Assembly (NCBI GenBank): GCA_001048675.1
Contig: CCKK01000020.1
Location: 372,001-436,000, forward strand
Length of the DNA stretch: 64,000 bases
DNA from: Vibrio diabolicus
GTDB taxonomy: Bacteria > Pseudomonadota > Gammaproteobacteria > Enterobacterales > Vibrionaceae
Reading direction: 5' to 3'
Below are positions 26,888 to 37,067 of the stretch, one piece after another. The position numbers and the translations under genes were made by a program. The notes beneath the pieces are model-generated. The model saw only the letters and a program-made list of their open reading frames with translations, was not told where the DNA came from and ran no database searches. Position 1 is the stretch's first letter. Each line of letters begins with the position of its first letter.

Positions 26888-28195
26888 ATGCAAGTTACTG
26901 TTGAAACGCTAGAGGGCCTAGAGCGCCGTCTAAACATTACTGTTCCAGCTGCAAACATCGAAGACGCTGTAACAGCTGAACTACGCAACATCGCTAAAAA
27001 CCGTCGTTTCGATGGTTTCCGTAAGGGTAAAGTGCCTCTAAAAATGGTTGCTAAGATGTACGGCAAAGCAGTACGTCAAGACGTTCTTGGTGAAGTTATG
27101 CAACGCCACTTCATCGAAGCTATCGTTAAAGAGAAAATCAACCCAGCTGGCGCTCCAACTTTCGCTCCTGTAGAAAACAAAGAAGGTTCAGACCTAGTTT
27201 TCACTGCAACTTTTGAAGTTTACCCAGAAGTTGAGCTTAAAGGCCTAGAAAACATCACTGTTGAAAAACCGCTAACTGAAGTTAAAGACGCAGACGTAGA
27301 AGAGATGATCGATACTCTACGTAAGCAACAAGCTACTTGGGTTGAAGTTGAAGAAGCAGCAGAAGATGGCAAACGCGTAAGCATTGACTTCGTTGGTTCT
27401 ATCGACGGTGAAGAATTCGAAGGCGGTAAAGCTGAGAACTTCCCACTAGAAATGGGCGCTGGTCGCATGATCCCTGGTTTCGAAGACGGTATCGCAGGTA
27501 AAACTGCAGGTATGGAATTCGACATCGACGTGACTTTCCCAGAAGATTACCACGCTGAAAACCTAAAAGGTAAAGCAGCTAAGTTCGCAATCAAAGTGAA
27601 CAAAGTGGAAGCTCGTGAACTACCAGAACTAAACGACGAGTTCGTTGCTAAGTTCGGTGTTGTTGAAGGCGGTGTTGAAGCACTTAAAGCTGAAGTTCGT
27701 AAAAACATGGAACGCGAGCTTAAGCAAGCTGTTAAGAACCGCATCAAAGAGCAAGCGATTGACGGTCTAGTTGAGCAAAACGACATCAACGTACCATCAG
27801 CGCTTATCGAGCAAGAAATCCAAGTTCTACGTCAACAAGCTGCACAACGCTTCGGTGGTAACCCAGAAGCTGCTGCTCAGCTTCCACGTGAGCTGTTCGA
27901 AGAGCAAGCTAAACGTCGCGTAGTAGTTGGTCTTCTACTAGGTGAAGTAATCAAGTCTGAAGAGCTAAAAGCGGACGACGAGAAAGTTAAAGCTCTAATT
28001 GAAGAAATGGCTACTGCATACGAAGATCCATCAGAAGTTATTGCTTACTACGAGCAAAACGAAGAAATGATGAACAACATGCGCAATGTAGCTCTAGAAG
28101 AGCAAGCAATCGACGCGATCATCGCTAAAGCACAGGTTTCTGAGAAAGAAGTAGGCTTCAACGAGCTACTTAACCAACAACAACCTGCTGCTTAA
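26888..28195 (+). CDS. tig: Trigger factor, ribosome-associated chaperone
   Basis: A 435-residue trigger factor. The N-terminal ribosome-binding domain carries the signature [10 protein letters not shown] (residues ~41-50), the middle FKBP-type peptidyl-prolyl isomerase domain spans ~150-245 ([20 protein letters not shown]), and the long helical C-terminal chaperone domain follows. It binds the ribosome exit tunnel and shields nascent chains. Codon use is strongly biased toward common codons, as in a highly expressed gene. It stands first in the tig, clpP, clpX, lon order that is conserved in gamma-proteobacteria. Confidence 0.97.
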   Translation: MQVTVETLEGLERRLNITVPAANIEDAVTAELRNIAKNRRFDGFRKGKVPLKMVAKMYGKAVRQDVLGEVMQRHFIEAIVKEKINPAGAPTFAPVENKEGSDLVFTATFEVYPEVELKGLENITVEKPLTEVKDADVEEMIDTLRKQQATWVEVEEAAEDGKRVSIDFVGSIDGEEFEGGKAENFPLEMGAGRMIPGFEDGIAGKTAGMEFDIDVTFPEDYHAENLKGKAAKFAIKVNKVEARELPELNDEFVAKFGVVEGGVEALKAEVRKNMERELKQAVKNRIKEQAIDGLVEQNDINVPSALIEQEIQVLRQQAAQRFGGNPEAAAQLPRELFEEQAKRRVVVGLLLGEVIKSEELKADDEKVKALIEEMATAYEDPSEVIAYYEQNEEMMNNMRNVALEEQAIDAIIAKAQVSEKEVGFNELLNQQQPAA

Positions 28196-28246
28196 TAAGC
28201 AATATCTTGCGTAGAAGGTTGACTTAACGTTAACTATTCTGCTAAC

Positions 28247-28286
28247 AATGGTCCGTATGATAGTCATCATCCGGGCCATTTATTTT
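28247..28286 (+). terminator. Terminator-like hairpin between tig and clpP
   Basis: AATGGTCCGTATGAT (28247-28261) pairs with ATCATCCGGGCCATT (28266-28280) with one wobble and one mismatch and a 4-nt loop; TTATTTTA follows. It probably ends most tig transcripts. Confidence 0.7.
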
Positions 28287-28300
28287 AGGGACATAAGAAT

Positions 28301-28927
28301 ATGAGCTACCAAGAAAAAAATGCAATGTCGCCAATTATGGACGCGCTAGTACCAATGGTGGTTGAACAAACTTCCCGCGGCGAACGCTCTTACGACATCT
28401 ACTCACGTCTGCTGAAAGAGCGCGTGATTTTTTTAACGGGTCAAGTGGAAGACCACATGGCAAACCTTGTCGTGGCTCAGCTACTTTTCCTAGAATCTGA
28501 AAATCCAGATAAAGATATTTTCCTATACATCAACTCGCCAGGCGGCAGCGTAACAGCTGGTATGTCTATCTACGATACCATGCAGTTTATTAAGCCAAAT
28601 GTGAGCACTGTATGTATGGGTCAAGCATGTTCAATGGGTGCCTTCCTGTTAGCAGGTGGTGCGCCAGGTAAGCGCTACGTACTGCCTAACTCTCGTGTAA
28701 TGATCCACCAACCATTGGGTGGTTTCCAGGGTCAAGCTTCTGATATCCAAATCCATGCTCAGGAAATCCTGACCATTAAGCAGAAGCTAAACAAGCTGTT
28801 AGCAGAACATACTGGCCAACCTCTTGAAGTCATTGAGCGCGATACTGATCGTGATAACTTCATGTCATCAGAGCAGGCTGTGGAATACGGTATCGTGGAT
28901 GCAGTGTTAAGCCACCGCGGCGAGTAA
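28301..28927 (+). CDS. clpP: ATP-dependent Clp protease proteolytic subunit ClpP
   Basis: A 208-residue serine protease subunit that forms the two-ring chamber degrading substrates unfolded by ClpX or ClpA. The catalytic Ser lies in [15 protein letters not shown], the His in VMIHQPLGG, and the Asp in the C-terminal part ([10 protein letters not shown]). The short N-terminal propeptide ([19 protein letters not shown]) matches gamma-proteobacterial forms that self-process. It is followed 70 bp later by clpX, the usual arrangement. Confidence 0.97.
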   Translation: MSYQEKNAMSPIMDALVPMVVEQTSRGERSYDIYSRLLKERVIFLTGQVEDHMANLVVAQLLFLESENPDKDIFLYINSPGGSVTAGMSIYDTMQFIKPNVSTVCMGQACSMGAFLLAGGAPGKRYVLPNSRVMIHQPLGGFQGQASDIQIHAQEILTIKQKLNKLLAEHTGQPLEVIERDTDRDNFMSSEQAVEYGIVDAVLSHRGE

Positions 28928-28997
28928 TTAGCCAGCGCATTTTGGCAAAAATTGATATACACTCATTCATGAAGAGTAAAGGCTAAGAGGTTAGCGA

Positions 28998-30278
28998 ATG
29001 ACAGATAAAAGCAAAGAAAGTGGCAGCGGTAAATTGCTGTACTGTTCTTTCTGCGGCAAAAGTCAGCACGAAGTTCGCAAGCTAATCGCAGGTCCGTCAG
29101 TGTACATTTGCGACGAGTGTGTCGACTTATGTAACGATATTATTCGCGAAGAAATCAAGGATGTTCTCCCTAAGAAAGAATCTGAAGCGTTACCAACGCC
29201 AAAACAGATCCGTGAACACCTTGATGACTATGTGATCGGGCAAGATTACGCGAAAAAAGTGCTCGCAGTTGCGGTATATAACCACTACAAGCGTTTACGC
29301 AATGGTGATACAACGAGTGAAGGTGTGGAGCTTGGTAAAAGTAACATCCTTCTAATTGGCCCAACAGGTAGCGGTAAAACACTACTTGCTGAGACATTAG
29401 CTCGATTCTTGGATGTGCCATTTACAATGGCAGACGCAACCACACTAACCGAGGCTGGTTATGTGGGTGAAGACGTTGAAAACATCATCCAAAAGCTTCT
29501 GCAAAAATGTGATTACGATGTAGCTAAAGCTGAACGCGGCATCGTTTACATTGATGAAATTGATAAAATTTCACGCAAAGCTGAAAACCCATCTATTACG
29601 CGTGACGTATCTGGTGAAGGTGTTCAGCAGGCGCTACTAAAACTTATCGAAGGCACGGTTGCATCGGTTCCACCTCAAGGTGGTCGTAAGCACCCTCAGC
29701 AAGAATTCCTACAAGTGGACACGTCGAAGATCCTGTTCATCTGTGGTGGTGCATTTGCTGGCCTAGATAAGGTGATTGAGCAGCGTGTTGCAACAGGTAC
29801 AGGTATTGGCTTCGGTGCTGAAGTTCGTTCTAAAAACGAATCGAAGACCGTGGGTGAGCTATTTACTCAGGTTGAGCCTGAGGATTTAGTGAAGTACGGA
29901 CTCATTCCAGAATTCATTGGTCGTCTTCCTGTGACAACAACACTGACTGAGCTTGATGAAGAAGCGTTGATTCAGATCCTATGTGAACCGAAGAACGCAT
30001 TAACCAAGCAGTACGCAGCATTGTTTGAGCTTGAAAACGCTGAACTTGAGTTCCGAGAAGATGCGCTGCGCGCTATCGCTAAGAAAGCAATGGAGCGTAA
30101 AACAGGTGCTCGTGGTTTACGCTCGATCCTTGAAGGCGTATTACTGGAAACCATGTACGAACTGCCATCTGCGACAGACGTAAGTAAGGTCGTGATTGAT
30201 GAGTCCGTCATCAATGGTGAGTCAGAGCCATTGCTTATTTATAGCAACTCAGACAATCAGGCCGCTGGAGCAGAATAA
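28998..30278 (+). CDS. clpX: ClpX ATPase, unfoldase of the ClpXP protease
   Basis: A 426-residue AAA+ unfoldase. The N-terminal zinc-binding domain has the four Cys of YCSFCGK and CDECVDLC (residues ~15-40). The ATPase core has Walker [18 protein letters not shown], the pore loop [12 protein letters not shown], Walker [10 protein letters not shown] and the sensor-2 Arg in [10 protein letters not shown]. It recognises tagged or damaged proteins and feeds them to ClpP. It lies between clpP and lon and has its own strong terminator. Confidence 0.97.
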   Translation: MTDKSKESGSGKLLYCSFCGKSQHEVRKLIAGPSVYICDECVDLCNDIIREEIKDVLPKKESEALPTPKQIREHLDDYVIGQDYAKKVLAVAVYNHYKRLRNGDTTSEGVELGKSNILLIGPTGSGKTLLAETLARFLDVPFTMADATTLTEAGYVGEDVENIIQKLLQKCDYDVAKAERGIVYIDEIDKISRKAENPSITRDVSGEGVQQALLKLIEGTVASVPPQGGRKHPQQEFLQVDTSKILFICGGAFAGLDKVIEQRVATGTGIGFGAEVRSKNESKTVGELFTQVEPEDLVKYGLIPEFIGRLPVTTTLTELDEEALIQILCEPKNALTKQYAALFELENAELEFREDALRAIAKKAMERKTGARGLRSILEGVLLETMYELPSATDVSKVVIDESVINGESEPLLIYSNSDNQAAGAE

Positions 30279-30292
30279 ATTCAGCCGTAATG

Positions 30293-30326
30293 AAAAAGGA
30301 GGTAAGTAATTACCTCCTTTTTTTAT
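30293..30326 (+). terminator. Rho-independent terminator after clpX
   Basis: Perfect 13-bp stem AAAAAGGAGGTAA (30293-30305), loop GTAA, TTACCTCCTTTTT (30310-30322), then more T. It separates clpX from the lon promoter. Confidence 0.93.
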
Positions 30327-30330
30327 TTCT

Positions 30331-30361
30331 CTTATTGAATCCAAACAATTAGCCCCCATAT
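30331..30361 (+). promoter_or_regulatory. Sigma-32 (heat-shock) promoter of lon
   Basis: A -35-like CTTATTGAA (30331-30339) and the characteristic -10 CCCCATAT (30354-30361) are 14 bases apart, matching the sigma-32 pattern CTTGAAA/CCCCATnT. The start would be near 30368, 40 bp before the lon ATG. lon is a heat-shock gene in gamma-proteobacteria. Confidence 0.8.
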
Positions 30362-30407
30362 AAATCGATAAGTAATACGTAAACGTGAAAGCGGAAGAGA
30401 GAATTAT

Positions 30408-32759
30408 ATGAACTTGGAACGTTCCGAGCGTATCGAGATCCCGGTACTACCTCTACGTGACGTAGTGGTCTACCCGCACATGGTTATTCCATTGTTTGTT
30501 GGTCGTGAGAAATCGATTAGCTGTTTAGAAACGGCGATGGAAACCAACAAACAAGTTCTTCTTGTGGCACAAAAGCAAGCTGATACTGATGAGCCTACGG
30601 TTGACGACCTATTTGAAGTAGGTACGGTAGCCACCATTCTCCAGCTACTGAAGCTTCCGGATGGCACAGTAAAAGTACTGGTTGAAGGCCAGCAACGTGC
30701 GAAAATCAATCACTTTAAAGAGAGTGACTTCTTCCTAGCGGAAGCGGAATTTGTGGTTACGCCAGAATTGGATGAGCGTGAGCAAGAAGTGATTGTTCGC
30801 AGTGCGATCAATCAGTTTGAAGGCTTTATTAAGCTAAACAAGAAGATTCCACCAGAAGTTCTCACCTCACTCAACGGTATCGACGAAGCGGCTCGCTTAG
30901 CGGATACTATTGCAGCTCATATGCCGTTGAAGCTGGTGGATAAGCAGCAAGTACTTGAAATTGTTGATGTCACTGAGCGTCTCGAATTCCTAATGGGCCA
31001 GATGGAATCAGAGATCGATTTGCTGCAAGTTGAAAAACGCATTCGTGGTCGCGTTAAAAAGCAAATGGAAAAATCTCAGCGTGAGTACTATCTGAATGAG
31101 CAAATGAAAGCGATTCAGAAAGAACTTGGTGAGATGGAAGACGCACCAGACGAGTTCGAAACGCTGCAGAAGAAGATTGACGAATCAAAAATGCCTCAAG
31201 AGGCACGTGAAAAGACTGAGCAAGAGCTGCAAAAGCTTAAGATGATGTCTCCAATGTCTGCCGAAGCAACAGTGGTTCGTAGCTACATCGATTGGATGGT
31301 CAGCGTGCCTTGGGCTAAACGCTCAAAAGTTAAGAAAAATTTAGCGAAAGCAGAAGAGATTCTTAATGAAGACCACTACGGTCTAGAGCGCGTAAAAGAG
31401 CGTATTCTTGAATACTTGGCGGTTCAAAACCGAATCAATAAGTTAAAAGGTCCAATCCTTTGTCTTGTTGGTCCTCCAGGTGTGGGTAAAACGTCTCTTG
31501 GTCGTTCAATTGCTTCTGCTACAGGTCGTAAGTACGTTCGTATGGCGCTGGGTGGTGTACGTGATGAAGCAGAAATTCGCGGTCACCGCCGTACTTACAT
31601 TGGCTCATTGCCAGGTAAATTAATCCAGAAGATGTCGAAAGTTGGCGTGAAGAACCCATTGTTCTTATTGGACGAAATCGACAAAATGTCTTCAGATATG
31701 CGCGGCGATCCGGCATCAGCGCTACTAGAGGTACTTGATCCTGAACAGAATAACTCGTTCAACGATCACTACTTAGAAGTGGATTACGACCTTTCTGACG
31801 TTATGTTCGTTGCAACCTCGAACTCAATGAACATTCCAGGTCCATTGTTAGACCGTATGGAAGTTATTCGTTTATCTGGTTACACCGAAGACGAGAAGCT
31901 GAACATTGCAAAACGTCACCTTGTTGATAAGCAAGTGAAGCGCAATGGTCTAAAACCGGATGAGATCATCATTGAAGACTCTGCGATTATTGGCATCATC
32001 CGTTATTACACTCGTGAAGCGGGTGTCCGTAACTTAGAACGTGAGATCTCTAAGATCTGCCGTAAAGCCGTGAAGAACATCTTGCTGGATAAAGACATCA
32101 AGTCAGTAACGGTAACGATGGACAACCTAAAAGAGTACTTGGGTGTTCAACGTTTCGATTACGGTAAAGCGGATGAAAGTAACCGAATTGGTCAAGTGAC
32201 AGGTCTAGCTTGGACAGAAGTGGGTGGTGATCTGCTAACGATTGAAACTCAATCTATGCCAGGTAAAGGTAAGCTGACGCAAACGGGCTCTCTTGGTGAC
32301 GTGATGCAAGAGTCTATCCAAGCCGCAATGACAGTAGTTCGCTCTCGTGCAGAAAAACTGGGTATCAATACTGACTTCTACGAGAAGAAAGATATTCACG
32401 TGCACGTACCGGAAGGCGCGACGCCAAAAGATGGCCCAAGTGCGGGTACTGCAATGTGTACTGCCTTGGTTTCTGCTCTGACAGGTAACCCTGTGAAAGC
32501 AGAGGTAGCGATGACGGGTGAAATAACACTGCGTGGTGAAGTCCTACCTATCGGTGGCCTAAAAGAGAAGTTACTTGCGGCACACCGTGGCGGCATTAAG
32601 ACTGTGCTAATTCCAAAAGACAACGAGCGTGATTTGGAAGAGATTCCTGATAATGTTATCGCTGATCTGGAAGTCATCCCTGTACAGTGGATTGATGAAG
32701 TACTGAAAGTCGCACTAGAGCGAGACCCGACGGGCGTTGAGTTTGAGTCTCAAAAATAG
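30408..32759 (+). CDS. lon: ATP-dependent protease Lon
   Basis: A 783-residue LonA protease. The N-terminal substrate-binding domain ([20 protein letters not shown]) is followed by a coiled segment, an AAA+ domain with Walker [18 protein letters not shown] (~355) and Walker [12 protein letters not shown], and a C-terminal Ser-Lys protease domain with the catalytic Ser in [15 protein letters not shown] (~680) and the Lys in [14 protein letters not shown]. It degrades misfolded and short-lived regulatory proteins in the cytosol. Length is normal. A sigma-32 promoter and a terminator frame it as a single-gene unit. Confidence 0.97.
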   Translation: MNLERSERIEIPVLPLRDVVVYPHMVIPLFVGREKSISCLETAMETNKQVLLVAQKQADTDEPTVDDLFEVGTVATILQLLKLPDGTVKVLVEGQQRAKINHFKESDFFLAEAEFVVTPELDEREQEVIVRSAINQFEGFIKLNKKIPPEVLTSLNGIDEAARLADTIAAHMPLKLVDKQQVLEIVDVTERLEFLMGQMESEIDLLQVEKRIRGRVKKQMEKSQREYYLNEQMKAIQKELGEMEDAPDEFETLQKKIDESKMPQEAREKTEQELQKLKMMSPMSAEATVVRSYIDWMVSVPWAKRSKVKKNLAKAEEILNEDHYGLERVKERILEYLAVQNRINKLKGPILCLVGPPGVGKTSLGRSIASATGRKYVRMALGGVRDEAEIRGHRRTYIGSLPGKLIQKMSKVGVKNPLFLLDEIDKMSSDMRGDPASALLEVLDPEQNNSFNDHYLEVDYDLSDVMFVATSNSMNIPGPLLDRMEVIRLSGYTEDEKLNIAKRHLVDKQVKRNGLKPDEIIIEDSAIIGIIRYYTREAGVRNLEREISKICRKAVKNILLDKDIKSVTVTMDNLKEYLGVQRFDYGKADESNRIGQVTGLAWTEVGGDLLTIETQSMPGKGKLTQTGSLGDVMQESIQAAMTVVRSRAEKLGINTDFYEKKDIHVHVPEGATPKDGPSAGTAMCTALVSALTGNPVKAEVAMTGEITLRGEVLPIGGLKEKLLAAHRGGIKTVLIPKDNERDLEEIPDNVIADLEVIPVQWIDEVLKVALERDPTGVEFESQK

Positions 32760-32788
32760 TGATGTGCAGCAAAAATAAGTAAAAGTTT

Positions 32789-32828
32789 ACGCTGATAAGT
32801 CTAAAAAGGCTTGTCAGCGTTTTTTTTG
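32789..32828 (+). terminator. Rho-independent terminator after lon
   Basis: ACGCTGATAAG (32789-32799) pairs with CTTGTCAGCGT (32810-32820) with one internal mismatch; eight T follow. Confidence 0.88.
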
Positions 32829-32950
32829 GGCGCTAAGTTAGTTTCGATAGCTGCCAGCCCTTGACGAATAAGGGATGGAGCATATTTTCTTAACAATGGA
32901 ACGAAAGTCATCACAAAAATAATCACAGATGACACAAAGGGGAAATTACA

Positions 32951-33223
32951 GTGAATAAAACTCAGTTAGTAGAACAAATCGCAGAAAATGCAGACATTTC
33001 TAAAGCGTCAGCGGGTCGTGCTCTAGATGCATTCATCGAAGCAGTAAGCGGTACTCTTCAGTCTGGTGATCAAGTTGCTCTAGTTGGCTTTGGTACATTT
33101 AGCGTTCGTACTCGTGCTGCACGTACTGGTCGTAACCCAAAAACTGGTGAAGAAATCCAAATCGCAGAAGCAAAAGTACCAGCTTTTAAAGCTGGTAAAG
33201 CACTGAAAGACGCTTGTAACTAA
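32951..33223 (+). CDS. hupB: DNA-binding protein HU-beta
   Basis: A 90-residue histone-like protein. It begins [19 protein letters not shown] from a GTG codon, with AAGGGG about 8 nt upstream, and carries the family signature [21 protein letters not shown], read here in two overlapping parts: the GFGTF turn (residues ~46-50) and the DNA-clasping beta arm (~52-75). It bends and compacts DNA as a dimer with HU-alpha. It follows lon as in other gamma-proteobacteria and has its own terminator. Confidence 0.96.
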   Translation: MNKTQLVEQIAENADISKASAGRALDAFIEAVSGTLQSGDQVALVGFGTFSVRTRAARTGRNPKTGEEIQIAEAKVPAFKAGKALKDACN

Positions 33224-33323
33224 TCACAGCGTTAATTCTGTAACCGGCCATTTGCTTAACTTTTGCTCAAACAATAAGTTTCGAACAAAAATTTACAAAC
33301 TTCGAGCCGAACTTTCTTAAATT

Positions 33324-33354
33324 ATGCGCATCATACTGATGCGCATTTCTTTTT
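33324..33354 (+). terminator. Rho-independent terminator after hupB
   Basis: Perfect 10-bp stem ATGCGCATCA (33324-33333), loop TAC, TGATGCGCAT (33337-33346), then TTCTTTTT. Confidence 0.9.
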
Positions 33355-33424
33355 CTGATATTATTGCGCCATTATTTCTATTAGATAGAAGCAGTAGGCT
33401 TCAATTGTGGAGAGCAGTTAAATT

Positions 33425-35284
33425 ATGATGGATCGACTACGCGAAGGCGTGAATAGCATCGCGGTCAAAATTATCCTTGGGCTTATCATCCTGTCTTTCG
33501 TATTTGCAGGTGTGGGTAGCTACATCGTTAGTGGTAACAACAACTCTGCAGCGAAAGTCGGTAACACTGAGATTCCTCGTGGTGAGTTTGAGATGGCATA
33601 CCAAAATGAGCGTAACCGTATGCAAGCTCAGTTGGGTGACTACTTCTCTCAAATGCTGGCTGACCCTGCATATGTTGAATCTTTCCGCAAATCCGTTTTA
33701 GATCGAATGATCAATGACGTGTTGCTTGACCAACAAGCAGAAGCTTTAGGTCTGCGAATCAGCGACACCCAAGTTCGCAGCATGATTCTAGACATGCCTC
33801 AATTCCAATCTAATGGTCAGTTCGATCAAGAGATCTATCAAGCTTCTCTGCGTCGTGCAGGCTTTTCGCCAGACTCTTTTGCTGAGTACATGCGTCGTGA
33901 GTTGGTTCGTGAACAACTGCTGAATGCACTACAAAACAGTGAATTTATTCTGCCAGGTGAAGTACAGGCAGAAGGTAAGCTGTTCACTCAAACTCGTGAT
34001 ATTCGCACGATTAAAATCGACTTAGCAGAGTTTGCGAAAAACATTGAATTGACTGACGAAGAAATTCAACAGTACTACAAAGCAAACCCTGACAACTTTA
34101 CTCGCCCAGAGCAGGTTAAAGTCGCTTATATCGAACTGTCTGCTGAAGCGCTAAAGGAACAAGTTAATGTTTCTGACGCTGAGGTGAAAAAGTACTACGA
34201 TGAGCACTTAAACAAATATTCTTCAGAAGAGCAGCGCCGTGTCGCTCATATTCTTGTAGAAGGGGACGATGAAGCAAAAGCGCAGGCTATCTTAGATGAG
34301 CTAAATGCGGGAGCAGATTTTGCGACGCTTGCTCAAGAGAAATCTGACGATTTTGGCAGTGCTGAAAACGGCGGTGACTTAGGTTGGATTGAGCGTGATG
34401 TGATGGACCCTGCTTTTGAAGAAGCGGCATTCGCGTTGAAGAATCCAGGCGATACGTCAGGTCTAGTAAAGTCGGACTTTGGTTACCATATTATCAAGCT
34501 TGAAGAGCTAAAAGACTCTGTGGCGAAGCCATTTGAAGAAGTAGCCGCTGAAATCAAACAAGAAATGGTTGACCAACAAGCGCTTGATCAATTCTACGAG
34601 CTACAAAGTGAGCTTGAGCGCGTAGCGTTTGAATACCCAGACTCATTGTATGACGCTTCTCAAGCCGTTAACCAAGAAGTGAAGACAACGGACTTTATTT
34701 CTCAAGTTGACGCACCTGAAGTGCTTCGTAACCCTGCGGTAATGCAAGCTATCCTTAGCCCTGAAGTAAAAGAAGATGGCTTAAACTCTGAAGCTATCGA
34801 AGTTGCACCTGAACATATTATTGTTGTTCGTGTTGAAGACGCACGTGATGAGACGGTTCTTCCACTAGAAGAAGTGAAAGATCAGGTTATTGCAGAGCTA
34901 TCTCGCGTTAAGGGCGAGCAAGATGCGATGGAACTTGGTACACAGGTTGTTGCTGCATTGAAAGAAGGTAAGACAGATGTGCTTACTGAAAACAACCTTG
35001 CATTTGGTGAACAAGAGACAGTAGATCGCCGTTCTCCGTTGGCAACAACGGTATTCGCGATGGCAAAACCAGTCGATGGTAAGCCAGTATATGGTCAGTC
35101 TAAAGATCTTGAAGGTAACATTGTTATCATCGAGCTTGATGCTGTAAATGCTGAGCTAGATAGTGAGTTAGAAGAGCAAGTTGCGATGCAAATGCAGCGT
35201 GCATCTTCTCAGCAAGACCTATCATCTGTGCTAGCTGTACTGCGCGCAAACACTGACATTGAGTACTTTATTGTGAGCAACTAA
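33425..35284 (+). CDS. ppiD: PpiD, inner-membrane-anchored periplasmic folding factor
   Basis: A 619-residue protein with one N-terminal membrane helix (VKIILGLIILSFVFAGVGSYIV, ~15-36), then a SurA-like chaperone region and a parvulin-type isomerase domain at ~265-360 (RRVAHILVEGDD, ADFATLAQEKSDDFGSAENG, GYHIIKLEEL). It sits at the SecYEG exit and helps proteins leaving the translocon. ATG codons occur at both 33425 and 33428; either may start. It follows hupB, as in E. coli, and ends at a strong terminator. Confidence 0.93.
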   Translation: MMDRLREGVNSIAVKIILGLIILSFVFAGVGSYIVSGNNNSAAKVGNTEIPRGEFEMAYQNERNRMQAQLGDYFSQMLADPAYVESFRKSVLDRMINDVLLDQQAEALGLRISDTQVRSMILDMPQFQSNGQFDQEIYQASLRRAGFSPDSFAEYMRRELVREQLLNALQNSEFILPGEVQAEGKLFTQTRDIRTIKIDLAEFAKNIELTDEEIQQYYKANPDNFTRPEQVKVAYIELSAEALKEQVNVSDAEVKKYYDEHLNKYSSEEQRRVAHILVEGDDEAKAQAILDELNAGADFATLAQEKSDDFGSAENGGDLGWIERDVMDPAFEEAAFALKNPGDTSGLVKSDFGYHIIKLEELKDSVAKPFEEVAAEIKQEMVDQQALDQFYELQSELERVAFEYPDSLYDASQAVNQEVKTTDFISQVDAPEVLRNPAVMQAILSPEVKEDGLNSEAIEVAPEHIIVVRVEDARDETVLPLEEVKDQVIAELSRVKGEQDAMELGTQVVAALKEGKTDVLTENNLAFGEQETVDRRSPLATTVFAMAKPVDGKPVYGQSKDLEGNIVIIELDAVNAELDSELEEQVAMQMQRASSQQDLSSVLAVLRANTDIEYFIVSN

Positions 35285-35313
35285 GCACAATTAGTGTAAT
35301 TTGCATGTTAACT

Positions 35314-35346
35314 AAAACGGACCGCATAAGCGGTCCGTTTTATTTT
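35314..35346 (+). terminator. Rho-independent terminator after ppiD
   Basis: Perfect 12-bp stem AAAACGGACCGC (35314-35325), loop ATAA, GCGGTCCGTTTT (35330-35341), then ATTTTTG. Confidence 0.93.
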
Positions 35347-35469
35347 TGTCTTTATTAACTTCAATCATCAATAAGCATTACTTAAATTAGTGCGCGTTTA
35401 AGTGATACCAGTCATTGCGAATATCGGGTCATCTAGGTTTGTTAACTGATAGTGACTTGCTCCCGATGA

Positions 35470-35793
<324 letters not shown>

Positions 35794-35855
35794 CTTGATG
35801 TATTTCAGATATTGAGTCTGAATTCAGAACAATATCTGTTTCCCTATTACTGCTT

Positions 35856-35893
35856 TCCCGAACCAACCCCTCTTTCGTGGTTCGGGATTTTTT
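35856..35893 (+). terminator. Rho-independent terminator after the ComEA-like gene
   Basis: TCCCGAACCA (35856-35865) pairs with TGGTTCGGGA (35878-35887), 12-nt loop, then TTTTTTAA. It just reaches the stop codon of the convergent rhombosortase gene. Confidence 0.88.
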
Positions 35894-36443
35894 AACCGAA
35901 TAAACGACGGCGAAAGCCTTTTTCCATTAGAGCCATTGTTAACCCACCGAGTGCGCCAAATAAATGAGCATCAATAGCAACGTTTGCGCCGATAAGCGCA
36001 GCAGTGCTGCTTGATGGACCATAGATCTGCTCCCATGCTACTTTGGCAATAAGCCCGCCGACCAACAACAAGCTGCTTCTTCTGCTTTCAAAGACTTCTC
36101 TGAGTGCCCAGAATCCAAATAGTCCGTGTAGTACGCCAGATAATCCCACGTACACCGACATGTTGGTAAACAAATTCATTGCGCCAACAAATGCGCACAA
36201 GAGTGAGAAAACGATAAGGAAGTTGCGAGTGCTTGGACGAAAAATAAAAGTAATGATCCACAATCCTGCCAGGTTCATCCCTAAGTGCGCAAAGTTGGTA
36301 TGTGTGAGATTTCCTGTTACGATTCGCCACCATTCGCCATGGCGTATATTGTAGCTGTGCCACTCGGTTAGGCTTGCCATTGGTTCGAATTGAAGTATCA
36401 AACAGATCACGCTGATAATACTCAGCAAGGTATAAAGGTTCAC
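35892..36443 (-). CDS. rrtA: Rhombosortase (rhomboid-family GlyGly-CTERM protease)
   Basis: A 183-residue membrane protein of the rhomboid fold, small as in rhombosortases. The catalytic Ser lies in VGLSGVLHGLFGFW (GxSG) and the His in VAIDAHLFGALGG; the HTNFAHLGMNLAGLW segment is the rhomboid helix-2 His/Asn region. Rhombosortases cleave GlyGly-CTERM tails so that the protein can be attached or secreted; the M6 protease at 13969 carries such a tail. I chose the GTG at 36441-36443 (VNLYTLLSIISVICLIL); a longer ORF to 36563 would lie wholly inside tapT. Its start is three bases from the tapT start on the other strand. Confidence 0.88.
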   Translation of the reverse strand: MNLYTLLSIISVICLILQFEPMASLTEWHSYNIRHGEWWRIVTGNLTHTNFAHLGMNLAGLWIITFIFRPSTRNFLIVFSLLCAFVGAMNLFTNMSVYVGLSGVLHGLFGFWALREVFESRRSSLLLVGGLIAKVAWEQIYGPSSSTAALIGANVAIDAHLFGALGGLTMALMEKGFRRRLFG

Positions 36444-36446
36444 TCT

Positions 36447-37061
36447 ATGTCTCGTTATTGTTCTCGTTGTGGAAAATCGCAAAAAGCGTGTATTTGCCAA
36501 TGGATTGTACCGTTGGCAAGCGAGGTAGAACTTATCATTCTTCAGCACACGAGTGAAGAACATCGTCCGCTTGGTACGGCACGGATTCTCAATTTGAGTT
36601 TAGATAACTGTATTTGTCTGATAGGAGAGGACTTTTCTGGTGATGATGTCTTAAATCACTTGTTGGCGGATGAATCATATCAACATTTTGTTCTTTACCC
36701 ATCGGAACAGTCACGATGCATCTCTGAAATCAATCAAGTGAGCCGTAGTGTATCTAAGAAAATACGTTTGGTTTTGCTCGATGGGACGTGGAAAAAAGCG
36801 TACAAAATGTGGCAGCTTTCTAGCAATTTACATCCACTCCCAACCGTGCAATTACCGAAGCAATTGCAAGGGCATTACACCATTCGTAAGGCGCCCTCTG
36901 AGAATAGCTTATCGACAGTCGAGGCGGGTTATCATTCGCTTCGTTTGCTTGAACCCGAGAGAGACTTTACACCGCTTATGCATGCCTTTGAAAAGATGAT
37001 CGAATTCCAAATCGCCCAGATGCCGCCGGGCGTATTTGAAAAGAATTACTTGAAAGGTTGA
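36447..37061 (+). CDS. tapT: tRNA-uridine aminocarboxypropyltransferase TapT (DTW domain)
   Basis: A 204-residue DTW-domain enzyme. A Cys cluster at the N-terminus (RYCSRCGKSQKACICQW) is typical, followed by ILQHTSEEHRPLGTARILNL and the DTW-like motif VLLDGTWKKAYKMW, then LRKAPSE-type and STVEAGYHSLRLLE segments. The family (E. coli YfiP) adds an aminocarboxypropyl group from SAM to U47 of several tRNAs. The ATG at 36447 has AAAGG at 36434-36438; an upstream ATG at 36390 lies deep in the opposite gene. It converges with the dGTPase gene with only 6 bp between stops. Confidence 0.87.
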   Translation: MSRYCSRCGKSQKACICQWIVPLASEVELIILQHTSEEHRPLGTARILNLSLDNCICLIGEDFSGDDVLNHLLADESYQHFVLYPSEQSRCISEINQVSRSVSKKIRLVLLDGTWKKAYKMWQLSSNLHPLPTVQLPKQLQGHYTIRKAPSENSLSTVEAGYHSLRLLEPERDFTPLMHAFEKMIEFQIAQMPPGVFEKNYLKG

Positions 37062-37067
37062 GTGTTA

